Shown here: piece by piece, positions 17,330 through 26,850 of the stretch
Position numbering within the stretch: position 1 is the first letter of the stretch
Layout of the letters: the number at the start of each line of letters is the position of its first letter
From: Paenibacillus antri
GTDB lineage: Bacteria; Bacillota; Bacilli; Paenibacillales; YIM-B00363
NCBI RefSeq assembly: GCF_005765165.1
Contig: NZ_VCIW01000010.1
Coordinates: 1 to 64,000, forward strand
Reading direction: 5' to 3'
DNA length: 64,000 nucleotides
Translations under genes and position numbers: made by a program
Notes under the pieces: generated by a model
Seen by the model: the letters and a program-made list of their open reading frames with translations, nothing else
What the model was told of the DNA's origin: nothing
Database searches by the model: none

Positions 17330-17357
17330 CTCTAGTAATAGATTTCGGTTACTAGAG
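17330..17357. promoter_or_regulatory. Perfect 9-bp inverted repeat overlapping a ribosome site
   Basis: CTCTAGTAA (17330-17338) and TTACTAGAG (17349-17357) are perfect arms around a 10-base loop. The right arm runs into the GAGGGAG ribosome site of the next gene. It could be an operator or an RNA hairpin limiting translation; T-runs are absent, so a terminator is unlikely. Confidence 0.5.
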
Positions 17358-17370
17358 GGAGCGATTCGGG

Positions 17371-17925
17371 ATGAAGAGGTTTGCCGGATGGATGGCGGGA
17401 GCGGCGTTGGCGTTGATATGCGCGGCGGGGCTAGGCGGGTGGATGCCCGCCTTCGCGGCGAACGTCTCCTCCGGATCGCCGGCGGACGACGCGGCGCGCC
17501 TCGACGCGCTCGCGAACGGGCGGATCGCCGAGGACGGCCGGCTTTGGGTCGTCGGCGTCCGCACGCCGGGCGGTCTCGAGCGGTGGAGCGGCGACGACGC
17601 GGCGGAAGCGATCCGCTGGATCGAGCGACGGCAGGCCGCGCTGGACGGCAAGGACGCCGACTGGTTCGTCAACGTCCAAGGGACGCTCGTCCCCGCCGAC
17701 GTGCAAGCCGTCTGGCCTCGGCTGGCGGACGCCGCCGGAGCGGCGCTCGTCGAAGGGTACGAGGATGGAACGACGTTCAGCTACAGCTACCGCGCGCCTT
17801 CGTTCTCGGCGTCGGTAGGGGAAGGCGACGGGGCGATCAACTTCATGGCCGCGGCGCATCTGGATACGGAAACGGGCTTGTGGAGAATGACGCTGGGCAC
17901 GCCGGTCGTCATGATCGAGTATTAG
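17371..17925 (+). CDS. Exported protein of unknown function
   Basis: A 184-residue protein with an N-terminal signal peptide (FAGWMAGAALALICAAGLGG, AxA site at FAA near residue 29). The mature part is acidic and mixed alpha/beta with no motif I recognise. GAGGGAG precedes the ATG by 9 nt. It follows the lipoprotein gene, with a perfect inverted repeat between them. Confidence 0.7.
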   Translation: MKRFAGWMAGAALALICAAGLGGWMPAFAANVSSGSPADDAARLDALANGRIAEDGRLWVVGVRTPGGLERWSGDDAAEAIRWIERRQAALDGKDADWFVNVQGTLVPADVQAVWPRLADAAGAALVEGYEDGTTFSYSYRAPSFSASVGEGDGAINFMAAAHLDTETGLWRMTLGTPVVMIEY

Positions 17926-18053
17926 TGAGGCGGACCCCCCCTAAATTGGAAAATAATTTTCGCGCGCCGGAAGGAACTGTTGTTCGCATGTCGAAATGGT
18001 AGAGAACAACTGGCGAGGACGGAGACGAACCCATTTTCCCGAGGGGGTAGCCC

Positions 18054-19151
18054 ATGAGCAAGAGAGTGTTGGTGTTGGTCGGAACGAATAAAGGCGTGTT
18101 TTATTACGAGTCCAACGAAGATCGTCAGGAGTGGAGCCTGAAGGGACCGTTCCTGTCGGGCTGGGAAGCGTACAGCGTGTTCGGCGACGGCCGCAGCGGG
18201 CGGTTGTTCGCGGGCACGTCGCATGCGGCGTACGGTCCGTCCATCCGCGTATCCGACGATTTCGGCGAGAGCTGGACGCAGATCGAGAACAGTCCATCGT
18301 TTTCGAAAGAAAGCGGTTTCTCGATGAACCGGATTTGGCAGATCGCGCCGGGGCACGAGAGCGAGCCGCGGACGCTGTTCGCGGGCACGGAAGAGGCGGG
18401 CCTGTTCGTCAGCCGAGACGGAGGGGACAACTGGCGGGAGCTCGACGCGCTCACGAAGCATCCGACGCGGCCGAACTGGTTCCCGGGGGCGGGCGGCATG
18501 TGCCTGCACACGATTCTCGTCGACCCGCGGGACGCGAAGCGGATGTGGGTGGCGATGTCGGCGGTCGGCGTGTTCCGGACGGAGGACGGCGGCGAGACGT
18601 GGCACCCGCGCAACGTCGGCCTCGCCCGCGTGCCGACGGGCCAGCCTTACGACGAGGTCGGCTATTGCATTCATAAGATGGTGCTGGATCCGACGAACCC
18701 GGATACGCTCTACATGCAGGAGCACGGGGGCGTGTTCCGATCGAACGACGGCGGCGACAGCTGGTTCCCGATCGAGGAAGGGCTGACGATGAAAGAAGGC
18801 GATATGCCGTTCGGCTTCCCGATCGTCGTCGCCCCGAACGGCGACTTATTTCTCGCGCCGCTCGAGAGCAGCGAGCTGCGGACGATGCGGGACGGCAAGC
18901 TGCTCGTATACGGTCGTTCGCGCGGCGACGAGGCATGGGCGCCGGTCGGCGACGTCGTGCCGGACGAACAGCGGCACGTGAGCGTGCTGCGCGACGCGAT
19001 GGCGGTCGACGGCCTGGATTCGTACGGCTTGTACTTCGGGACGACGTCGGGCGAAGCGTTCTGTTCGATCGACCGCGGGCGGACGTGGTCGCGCCTTCCG
19101 GGTCAGCTGTCGCGCATCCTGTCGGTGAAAACCTGGGTGTTGGAGGCGTAA
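18054..19151 (+). CDS. Asp-box (BNR) beta-propeller protein
   Basis: A 365-residue soluble protein without signal peptide. At least five Asp-box motifs (SxDxGxxW) are visible: SDDFGESW, SRDGGDNW, TEDGGETW, SNDGGDSW and SIDRGRTW, which mark a six- or seven-bladed sialidase/VPS10-like propeller. Sialidase catalytic residues (Arg triad, FRIP) are not evident, so enzymatic annotation is not justified. It is the first gene of a compact operon with a ubiquitin-like protein (3 bp gap) and an E1-like enzyme, suggesting a role as scaffold or target in that pathway. Confidence 0.85.
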   Translation: MSKRVLVLVGTNKGVFYYESNEDRQEWSLKGPFLSGWEAYSVFGDGRSGRLFAGTSHAAYGPSIRVSDDFGESWTQIENSPSFSKESGFSMNRIWQIAPGHESEPRTLFAGTEEAGLFVSRDGGDNWRELDALTKHPTRPNWFPGAGGMCLHTILVDPRDAKRMWVAMSAVGVFRTEDGGETWHPRNVGLARVPTGQPYDEVGYCIHKMVLDPTNPDTLYMQEHGGVFRSNDGGDSWFPIEEGLTMKEGDMPFGFPIVVAPNGDLFLAPLESSELRTMRDGKLLVYGRSRGDEAWAPVGDVVPDEQRHVSVLRDAMAVDGLDSYGLYFGTTSGEAFCSIDRGRTWSRLPGQLSRILSVKTWVLEA

Positions 19152-19154
19152 CGA

Positions 19155-19430
19155 ATGATCATCGAGGTCAGCGTGCCGATGCTGCTCAGCGACTGCACGA
19201 AAGGAAAGACGCGGTTCCCGCTGGAAGCGGAGACGCTCGGGGAAGCGCTCGACCGATTGGCGACGGACTACCCTCTGCTGAAGCGCCACCTCTATACGGA
19301 GCAAGGGAAGCTGAGACAGCATGTGCTCCTCTTCCTGAACGATGATAATATAGAGTGGTTGGAACGGTTCGACGTCCCTCTGCAGGCGGGGGACAAGCTG
19401 CGCGTGCTGCAGGCCGTCTCCGGCGGATAA
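19155..19430 (+). CDS. MoaD/ThiS ubiquitin-like sulfur carrier
   Basis: A 91-residue beta-grasp protein ending in Gly-Gly (LQAVSGG), the C-terminus that E1-like enzymes adenylate. The internal pattern LGEALDRLATDYP...LFLNDDNIEWL...LQAGDKLRVL matches MoaD/ThiS. It begins 3 bp after the propeller gene and is followed 18 bp later by the ThiF-like gene. Whether it serves cofactor sulfuration or protein conjugation is not decided by sequence; no other thiamine or molybdopterin synthesis gene adjoins it. Confidence 0.88.
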   Translation: MIIEVSVPMLLSDCTKGKTRFPLEAETLGEALDRLATDYPLLKRHLYTEQGKLRQHVLLFLNDDNIEWLERFDVPLQAGDKLRVLQAVSGG

Positions 19431-19448
19431 GGGAGGAGGCGCGAGACC

Positions 19449-20474
19449 GTGGCGGATTTGGAACGTTATTCGAGGCAGATGCGATTCGCGCCGATCGGCG
19501 CGGCGGGACAAGAACGTCTCGGCGCTTCCGGCGCGTTGATCGTCGGCATGGGGGCGCTCGGCGCCGTCCTCGCGAGCCATATGGTTCGCTCCGGCGTCGG
19601 GCTCGTCCGGTTCGCGGACCGCGATTACGTAGAGAAGAGCAATCTGCAGCGGCAGATGTTATACGACGAGGACGACGCGGCGGCCGGTCTGCCGAAGGCG
19701 GTCGCGGCGGAGCGCAAGCTGTCGCGCATCAACTCCGACGTCCGGCTCGAGCCGGTCGTGACGGACGTGACGGCGTCGAACGCGGAGGCGCTGCTGGACG
19801 GCGTCGACGTCGTGCTCGACGGGACGGACAACTTCCGCACGAGGCTGCTGCTGAACGACGCTTGCTTTAAGCACGGCAAGCCGTTCGTGTACGGCGGCGC
19901 GGTCAGCTCACAGGGCATGACCGCCGTCTTCGTGCCGGGCGAGACGTCGTGTCTGCGCTGCCTGATCGGATCGGATCCGGACGGCGGCGGCGAGACGTGC
20001 GATACGATCGGCGTCGTCTCGCCGATCGTCGATATCGTCGCGTCGTTCCAGGCGATCGAAGCGCTGAAGCTGCTCGTCGGCGCCTCGGAGGCGCGGCGGA
20101 AGAGCTTGCTGTCGCTGGAGATTTGGCGGCATCAGCTGTTCGACATGAAGCTGCCGCCTTCGAAGCCCGATTGCCCGACGTGCGGCGCCGCCGGTTCGCG
20201 CCGCTACCCGTCGCTCGACGCGGCGGAGAGCGAGACGACGACGCTGTGCGGGCGGGAGACGGTGCAGGTGCGCGCGTCGAAGCCGTTCGATCTTGAACGG
20301 CTCGCGGAGCGGTTGGCGCCGGTGTGCGCGGTGGAGCGCAACCCGTTCCTGCTGCGCGCGACGCTGCCGGAAGGGGAGCGGCTCGTGCTGTTCCCGGACG
20401 GGCGGACGCTCGTACAGGGCACGGAGGACGTGACGCGCGCGAAGAGCTTGTATGACCGGTATATCGGCGGATAA
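19449..20474 (+). CDS. ThiF/MoeB/HesA-family E1-like adenylyltransferase
   Basis: A 341-residue E1-like enzyme. ATP-binding loop GMGALGAVLASHMVRSGVG, the Arg-finger-bearing DYVEKSNLQRQ segment, the DGTDNFRTRLLLND motif and a zinc-binding CLRC ... CPTC pair are present, as is a conserved Cys just before IGVVSPIVDI. There is no rhodanese domain. A C-terminal extension of about 80 residues ends in YIGG. Start is GTG at 19449 with GGGAGGAGG upstream. It should activate the Gly-Gly end of the preceding MoaD/ThiS protein. A terminator follows. Confidence 0.92.
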   Translation: MADLERYSRQMRFAPIGAAGQERLGASGALIVGMGALGAVLASHMVRSGVGLVRFADRDYVEKSNLQRQMLYDEDDAAAGLPKAVAAERKLSRINSDVRLEPVVTDVTASNAEALLDGVDVVLDGTDNFRTRLLLNDACFKHGKPFVYGGAVSSQGMTAVFVPGETSCLRCLIGSDPDGGGETCDTIGVVSPIVDIVASFQAIEALKLLVGASEARRKSLLSLEIWRHQLFDMKLPPSKPDCPTCGAAGSRRYPSLDAAESETTTLCGRETVQVRASKPFDLERLAERLAPVCAVERNPFLLRATLPEGERLVLFPDGRTLVQGTEDVTRAKSLYDRYIGG

Positions 20475-20482
20475 ACGCGCAA

Positions 20483-20533
20483 AGACCCAGGGGGCTCTCG
20501 GATGGGCCGAGCTCCGACTGGGTCTATGTTTTT
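20483..20533 (+). terminator. Terminator after the ThiF-like gene
   Basis: AGACCCAG (20483-20490) pairs with CTGGGTCT (20518-20525), with an inner GGGCTC/GAGCTC stem, followed by ATGTTTTTG. Confidence 0.8.
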
Positions 20534-20544
20534 GCTTCGACACG

Positions 20545-20730
20545 CGAACGGGAAAAGCTCCCTCTAATTCCACGGCCGATGCCGAATTTGGACGCCTGAA
20601 CGGGAAAACCTCCCTCTAAATTGCCTGAACTGGAGCGAAAAGCCCGGTTTCAGCAAAATTAGCGGGAGGTTTTCCGTTTGATATGCAGCTTCAGGGGAGA
20701 ACACAGATCATTAGAGGGAGGTTTTCCCTC
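20545..20730. repeat. Nested inverted repeats built from a GGGAAAACCTCCC motif
   Basis: Four copies of one 20-odd-base motif lie here: two in the form AACGGGAAAA(G/C)CTCCCTCTAA (near 20546 and 20599) and two in the reverse complement form TTAG..GGGAGGTTTTCC (near 20659 and 20711). The order forward-forward-reverse-reverse allows one inside the other to fold as long stems. Related motifs recur near 29.15-29.46 kb. Confidence 0.8.
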
Positions 20731-20742
20731 TCGCCTCTCGCC

Positions 20743-22023
20743 TCACGTCTCGGCGGCCGGCTTCAGCGCGCCCTTCCCCGCGGCGCTCCGCGGCTTCGAG
20801 ATGCCGCGGACGAGCGCGTACTGGGCGATGCCCGCGACGAGCAGCAGGCCGGCGATGACGCCGAACGCGGCGCCGCCGCCCCAAAGCTCGAAGACGACGC
20901 CGAAGGCGACCGGCCCGAGGCCGCGGGACAGCTGCATGTTCATGCTGTACACCGAGAAGTACCGGCCTCGCATGTGTTCCGGCGCGATCATCGAGACGGC
21001 CTTCTGCAGGTGCGGGCCGCTCAGCATCTCGCCGAAGGAGAATAAGACCTCGGCGAACAGCAGCAACGCGAACCATGGCGCGAAGCCGTACCCGAGCGCG
21101 ACGCAGGCGAGGAGGCCGTACGAGAGCAAGACCACGCGGTGCGTCGCCCACGATTCGGTCCAGCGGGCGACCGGAATTTGCAGCAGCATGACGATCAGTC
21201 CGTTCATCGACAGCATCGTCGTGAGCATCATCTTGTAGTCGTCCGCGAACATCGTCTGCAGGTGCAGCGGCAGCACGGTTTCCACTTGCGCATACAGCAG
21301 GCTGATCGGAACGACGAGCCCGGTCATCGCGAACAGCAGCCCGTGGCCGCGGAACGTCAGCCGCTCCGACGGTCCGGCCGCCGTCGCGCCCGCCGCGTCC
21401 GCGCCGGAACCCGCCGTCCTCGCCGGCAGCGTCTCAGGGATATACCGAAGCACGAGCGCCAAGTACGCGACGAAGGTGACGGCCGAGAAGGCGAACACGA
21501 TCTTCGGCTCCCACGTGAAGACGAGCAAACCGAGCATCGGCCCGAAGGCGGCGCCGACGTTGAACGCCGCGTGTAGCGCGGCGAACACCTCGGCCCGGCG
21601 CTCCGGCCCGACGATGTCGGCGACCTGCGCGTTCGCCGCCGGGTAGAACAGGCTCATGCCCACGCCGTTCAGGATCGAAAACAACGCGAAATGCCACAGC
21701 TCCTCAGACACCGCGAAGCCCGCCATCGCGAGCGCGTTGACGACGAGCGCGCCGATCATCAGCGGCTTGCGCCCGTATTTATCGGCGAGGCCGCCGCCCC
21801 ATAAGCCGACGAACATCGACGTCAGCGGCTGCAGACCGACGATCAGCATCGGCAGCAGCACCGAGCCCTCCAGCTTGTCGTACAAATAAAGCACCATGAA
21901 CGGGCGAATCATGAAATTCGCGACAGTCGTCAGCGCGGTGCCGACGAGGCGAATCCAGATCGCGCGGTCGTAGCGGCCGGCGAGGCCGGCGAAGCGTCCT
22001 TTTCTCAACATACTCTCCCACAC
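20743..22023 (-). CDS. MFS transporter
   Basis: A 426-residue twelve-helix permease. GGGLADKYGRKPLMIGAL between helices two and three is the MFS loop motif; PAANAQVADIVGPERRAEVF follows helix four. The central loop carries the low-complexity TAGSGADAAGATAAGPSER. Similar proteins are annotated as drug efflux pumps, but substrate is not shown. Start could be the GTG at 22023 or the ATG at 22011; the GGGAG is very close to the latter. Confidence 0.88.
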   Translation of the reverse strand: MWESMLRKGRFAGLAGRYDRAIWIRLVGTALTTVANFMIRPFMVLYLYDKLEGSVLLPMLIVGLQPLTSMFVGLWGGGLADKYGRKPLMIGALVVNALAMAGFAVSEELWHFALFSILNGVGMSLFYPAANAQVADIVGPERRAEVFAALHAAFNVGAAFGPMLGLLVFTWEPKIVFAFSAVTFVAYLALVLRYIPETLPARTAGSGADAAGATAAGPSERLTFRGHGLLFAMTGLVVPISLLYAQVETVLPLHLQTMFADDYKMMLTTMLSMNGLIVMLLQIPVARWTESWATHRVVLLSYGLLACVALGYGFAPWFALLLFAEVLFSFGEMLSGPHLQKAVSMIAPEHMRGRYFSVYSMNMQLSRGLGPVAFGVVFELWGGGAAFGVIAGLLLVAGIAQYALVRGISKPRSAAGKGALKPAAET

Positions 22024-22123
22024 CCCGTGTTCTCTCTGTTAAGCGATTTAAGTATTGTGTTTCATTATATCGGGGCGGTAAGAAACAAAAAGAGTAAATT
22101 CGCGATCGGGGATTTCCCCTTTT

Positions 22124-23047
22124 TTACAACCCGCCGATGAGGGCAATCACGATCGTCACCGTGAAGATGCTGAAGACGGTAGATGTGAACACCGCCTGAG
22201 AGGCGAAATCAGGCTCGTTGTCGAACTCGACCGCGAGCAGCACGCTGCTGAGCGACGTCGGCACGGCGCACGACAGGACGAGCGCCTGGGCCAGCAAGCC
22301 TTCGTACCCGAGCAGCCAGACGGCGAGGAAGCCGAGCGCGGGCGAGACGAGCAGGCGCAGTCCGTTCGAGAAGAAGACGAGGTCGAACTTCGAGAGGCTC
22401 CACTTCATGTTGCCGAGCTGAGCGCCGAGCGTGAGCAGCGCGGTCGCGATGAACGCCTGCGCGATGTACTCGAGCGGCGTATAGATCGGCGAAGGCACCG
22501 GGACGTCGAAGCCTTTCATCAGCAGCGCGACCGGGACGACGTAGATGGCCGGGAACGTGAAGACGACTTTGAGCGCTTGTTTCAGTTCCATTTTCCGAGC
22601 GTTGATGGTGAAGATGCCGAACGTGTTCGGCAGCAGGCTCTGAATGACCATGATGATGAGCTGGATCGACATCGTGAACGGGTTGCTGGCGAAGACGAGC
22701 TGGTTGAGCGGGATGGCGAAGTTGGCGCTGTTGTAGAAAATGACGCTGTTCCGCATCGCGGACGGCATGCCTTCCTTCAGCCCGCGCAGGCGGATGAACA
22801 GCTCGACGACGGCCATCAGCATCGCGTAGAACACGACGAAGAAGAGCAGCGTCCGAAACGCGGTATCGGCCGTGAACGTAGATTCATACAGCATCGTAAA
22901 CAGCATCGCCGGCGAGAAGAAATAGAAGTTCAGCTTGGACAGCGTCCGGATATCGAGCTTGAACGCGCGCTGCAGCGCGACGCCGAGGCCGATCATGATG
23001 GACAACGGAACGACGTTGTTGAGCAGGATGTGCGTAAAGATCGTCAT
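22124..23047 (-). CDS. AEC-family (auxin efflux carrier-like) permease
   Basis: A 307-residue membrane protein with ten hydrophobic segments in two fivefold halves, typical of the AEC family (malate/malonate or amino-acid related efflux in bacteria). Recognisable features are IMIGLGVALQRAFKLDIRTLSKLNFYFFSPAMLF split over the first helices and SCAVPTSLSSVLLAVEFD near the C-terminus. ATG at 23047 is supported by GGAG 8 nt upstream; an earlier frame start is not. Confidence 0.88.
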   Translation of the reverse strand: MTIFTHILLNNVVPLSIMIGLGVALQRAFKLDIRTLSKLNFYFFSPAMLFTMLYESTFTADTAFRTLLFFVVFYAMLMAVVELFIRLRGLKEGMPSAMRNSVIFYNSANFAIPLNQLVFASNPFTMSIQLIIMVIQSLLPNTFGIFTINARKMELKQALKVVFTFPAIYVVPVALLMKGFDVPVPSPIYTPLEYIAQAFIATALLTLGAQLGNMKWSLSKFDLVFFSNGLRLLVSPALGFLAVWLLGYEGLLAQALVLSCAVPTSLSSVLLAVEFDNEPDFASQAVFTSTVFSIFTVTIVIALIGGL

Positions 23048-23129
23048 GATGGGTTCTCCACATTCTCTCTCGTTTGATTTTGTAAGTGCCATTATACCAT
23101 GGGTAAGCAGCGGGTGACGCTCGCTATGT

Positions 23130-23154
23130 TATAATTCTACCAATGATAGGTAGA
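23130..23154 (+). promoter_or_regulatory. Promoter -10 with downstream operator-like repeat before yknW
   Basis: TATAAT at 23130-23135 is preceded by TGT, an extended -10; no good -35 is visible. Immediately after it, TCTACC (23136-23141) and GGTAGA (23149-23154) form a perfect inverted repeat over the expected transcription start. A repressor bound there would block the yknWXYZ-like operon. Confidence 0.55.
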
Positions 23155-23173
23155 TTTCTATGGAGGGATGAAA

Positions 23174-23836
23174 ATGGCATTTTTCCAAGTATTAGTCTCC
23201 CCGACGGCGGCATTCGAGCGGCTTCGGGAACGGGGGGGCTGGATCGTCGCGCTTCTGCTCGTGTCCGCATTGTCCGTCGCGACGACGTATTTGCAATGGC
23301 CCTTGATCGAGAAGGAGATGCTGGCTCAGTTCGAAGCGCAGCAGCAACCGCTCGGGGCGGCCGAGATGGACATGGTTCTCCAAATTTCCCGCGTGACGGC
23401 CTGGGTCACCGGAGCGGTCATGCCGGCCGCGCTCATGTTTTTCGTCGGTCTTCTGCTCTTCTTGCTGAACATGATCGTTCGCGGCGAAGGAACGTACATG
23501 CAATTATCCAAGGTTTCCTTGTATTCGATGATCCCCGGCCTGCTCGGCGGGCTGTTGACGACGGCGCTGGCGATGGCGTTCGACGCCGATTCGATCACCG
23601 ACGTCATGCTCAACGGCGGGGTTCTCTTCTCGGAGAAAACGGGTTTCCTCTTCACGCTCGTCTCGTCCGTGCTGGATCCGTTCGGCCTGTGGAGCCTCGT
23701 GCTGACGGTCGTCGGGGCCGCGGTCATGATGCGGAAGTCCCCGAAGTCGGTCGCGTTCTGGATCGTCGGCGCTTGGCTTCTCGTTCGTCTCGGCACGTCG
23801 CTCTTCGCGCTTATTCCGGCCGCGCCGGCGGCGTAA
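23174..23836 (+). CDS. yknW: Yip1-domain membrane protein (YknW-like)
   Basis: A 220-residue membrane protein beginning FFQVLVSPTAAFERLRERG, the usual Yip1-family opening, with about five hydrophobic segments. In B. subtilis YknW is a Yip1 protein that works with the YknXYZ transporter. Here it heads the same gene order, 43 bp before the adaptor gene. The second ATG (23174) is chosen because GGAGGG sits 6 nt before it and directly abuts the first ATG. Confidence 0.85.
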   Translation: MAFFQVLVSPTAAFERLRERGGWIVALLLVSALSVATTYLQWPLIEKEMLAQFEAQQQPLGAAEMDMVLQISRVTAWVTGAVMPAALMFFVGLLLFLLNMIVRGEGTYMQLSKVSLYSMIPGLLGGLLTTALAMAFDADSITDVMLNGGVLFSEKTGFLFTLVSSVLDPFGLWSLVLTVVGAAVMMRKSPKSVAFWIVGAWLLVRLGTSLFALIPAAPAA

Positions 23837-23879
23837 CTCGCGGAGCATTCGAATTCTACATACGAAAGGTTGACGCTGC

Positions 23880-24965
23880 ATGCGGAAGAAATGGCTATGG
23901 CTGCTTGCCCTCGTTCTCGTCGTCGGCGGTCTCGCGACCGTGAACGTCATGAGGCTCGGATCGAGCCTGACGGTGGAGCTGGCGACGGCGGAGACGGGCG
24001 TCGTCGCGGAGTCGGTGTTCGCGAACGGGCGCTTCTATCCGGCGTCGGAACGAACGGTGTACGCGGATCGGGCGGGACGCGTCGCGGAGGTGCACGCGAA
24101 GCCGGGCGACGCGGTGAAAGCGGGCGATCCGCTCATGACGTACGACGCCGAGGAATGGCGAAGACAGCTCGAGTCGGAACGCAATCAGCTGGCGATCGCG
24201 GCGTTGACGCGGGAGCAAGAGCGCAAGCGCAGCTTCGAAGCGGTGCGCGGGCAGACCGACGCCGCGGAAGCGGAGAAGACGCTCGCCGCCGAGGAGAGCG
24301 CGGAGCGGCTGTACGCGCTGCAGACGGCGTCGACGGAAGCGAGCATCGAAGCGTTGGAGCGCAATATCGAGCGGTCCGTCGTCCTCGCGGAGGCGGACGG
24401 CGTCGTGGCGAGCGCCTCGGTGCAGCCGGGCGCTTACGTGTCCCCGGGCGCGGAAGCGTTCCGGCTCGCCGACGTGTCGCAGCTGCTCGTGAAAGCGGCG
24501 CTGAACGAGCTGGACGCCGGCAAGGTGCGGACGGGGATGAAGGCGATCGTCTCCGGCGACGCGTTCGAGACGACGTTCGAAGGCGAGCTGACGTACGTGT
24601 CCCCGGTCGCTAGGCCGGCGGGCGTCGACGGTCTCGATTACGAGGTCGAGATCGAGGTGTCGCTGCCGCGCGGCGAAGTGCCGCCGGAGGTGGCGAAGCC
24701 CGGCTTCGCGGCGACGCTCGAATTCGCGCTCGCGGGGGAGGAGCGGGTGCTCGTCCCGATCGACGCGGTGCGCTACTCCGGGCAGGACGCTTACGTGTTC
24801 GGCGTAACGGACGGGGCAGCCGTGCGGCTGCCGGTGACGGTCGGCAAGGACGACGGCGAACGCATCGAGGTGTTGAGCGGCCTCTCGGCGGGCGACGCTT
24901 ACGTGTATCCCGTGCCGGAAGGGTTAACCGAAGGGGACGCCGTGAAGACGGGGGCCGACGAATGA
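23880..24965 (+). CDS. yknX: Membrane-fusion adaptor protein (YknX-like)
   Basis: A 361-residue adaptor of the HlyD/RND-periplasmic-subunit type. It has one N-terminal membrane anchor ([17 protein letters not shown]), a biotinyl-lipoyl-like hairpin ([20 protein letters not shown] ... [20 protein letters not shown]), a helical arm rich in Arg/Glu between them, and a C-terminal beta-barrel. It overlaps the ATPase gene by ATGA. The order YknW-X-Y-Z supports assignment to a macrolide-exporter-like complex implicated in defence against SDP toxin in B. subtilis. Confidence 0.88.
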   Translation: MRKKWLWLLALVLVVGGLATVNVMRLGSSLTVELATAETGVVAESVFANGRFYPASERTVYADRAGRVAEVHAKPGDAVKAGDPLMTYDAEEWRRQLESERNQLAIAALTREQERKRSFEAVRGQTDAAEAEKTLAAEESAERLYALQTASTEASIEALERNIERSVVLAEADGVVASASVQPGAYVSPGAEAFRLADVSQLLVKAALNELDAGKVRTGMKAIVSGDAFETTFEGELTYVSPVARPAGVDGLDYEVEIEVSLPRGEVPPEVAKPGFAATLEFALAGEERVLVPIDAVRYSGQDAYVFGVTDGAAVRLPVTVGKDDGERIEVLSGLSAGDAYVYPVPEGLTEGDAVKTGADE

Positions 24966-25644
24966 TCCGGCTCGAAGGCGTCTCGAAGACGTATCGGAAC
25001 GGGGCCGTCGAGGTGCAAGCCTTGAAGCCGCTCGATCTTACGATCGAGAAAGGCGAATACGTGGCGATCATGGGACCTTCCGGCTCGGGCAAGTCGACGC
25101 TGATGAACATTCTAGGCTGTCTCGATACGCCGTCGAGCGGGACGTATACGCTCGACGGCGAACGGGTGGAGACGCTCGACGAAGAACGGCTCGCGCAGGT
25201 CCGCAACAAGAAAATCGGCTTCGTGTTCCAGAACTTCCATCTGCTTCCGCGGCAGAGCATTTTGCGCAACGTAGAGCTGCCTTGCGTATACGGCGGCGTG
25301 CCGCGTTCGCAGCGGACGGAGCGAGCCAAGGAGCTTCTTGGGAAAGTCGGCCTCGGCGAACGCGTCCATCACCGGCCGAACGAGCTGTCGGGCGGGCAGC
25401 GCCAGCGCGCGGCGATCGCGCGGGCGCTCGCGATGGAGCCGTCCGTGCTGCTGGCCGACGAGCCGACGGGGAACCTCGACGCGAAGTCGTCCGAGGACAT
25501 CATGCGGCTGTTCGGGCAGCTGCACGCGGAAGGGGCGACCGTCATCTTGGTCACCCACGAAGCGGACATCGCCGCGCACGCGAAGCGGGTGCTCCGGTTC
25601 GGCGACGGCGACATCGTCTCCGATACGAGGACGGTGAGCGAGCC

Positions 25645-25648
<4 letters not shown>
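24962..25648 (+). CDS. yknY: ABC transporter ATPase (YknY/MacB-type)
   Basis: A 228-residue ATPase of the LolD/MacB group: Walker [10 protein letters not shown], the family-specific [17 protein letters not shown] stretch, signature [15 protein letters not shown], Walker [13 protein letters not shown] and H-loop VTHEADIA. It overlaps both neighbours (ATGA before, GTGA after). With the adaptor and permease it forms a mechanotransmission-type ABC complex. Confidence 0.94.
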
Positions 25649-26844
<1,196 letters not shown>

Positions 26845-26850
26845 GGCCCG

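Noticed and set aside
18054-19151. Exo-alpha-sialidase
   Set aside because: Asp-boxes define the fold only; the catalytic Arg triad and FRIP motif were not seen and there is no signal peptide.
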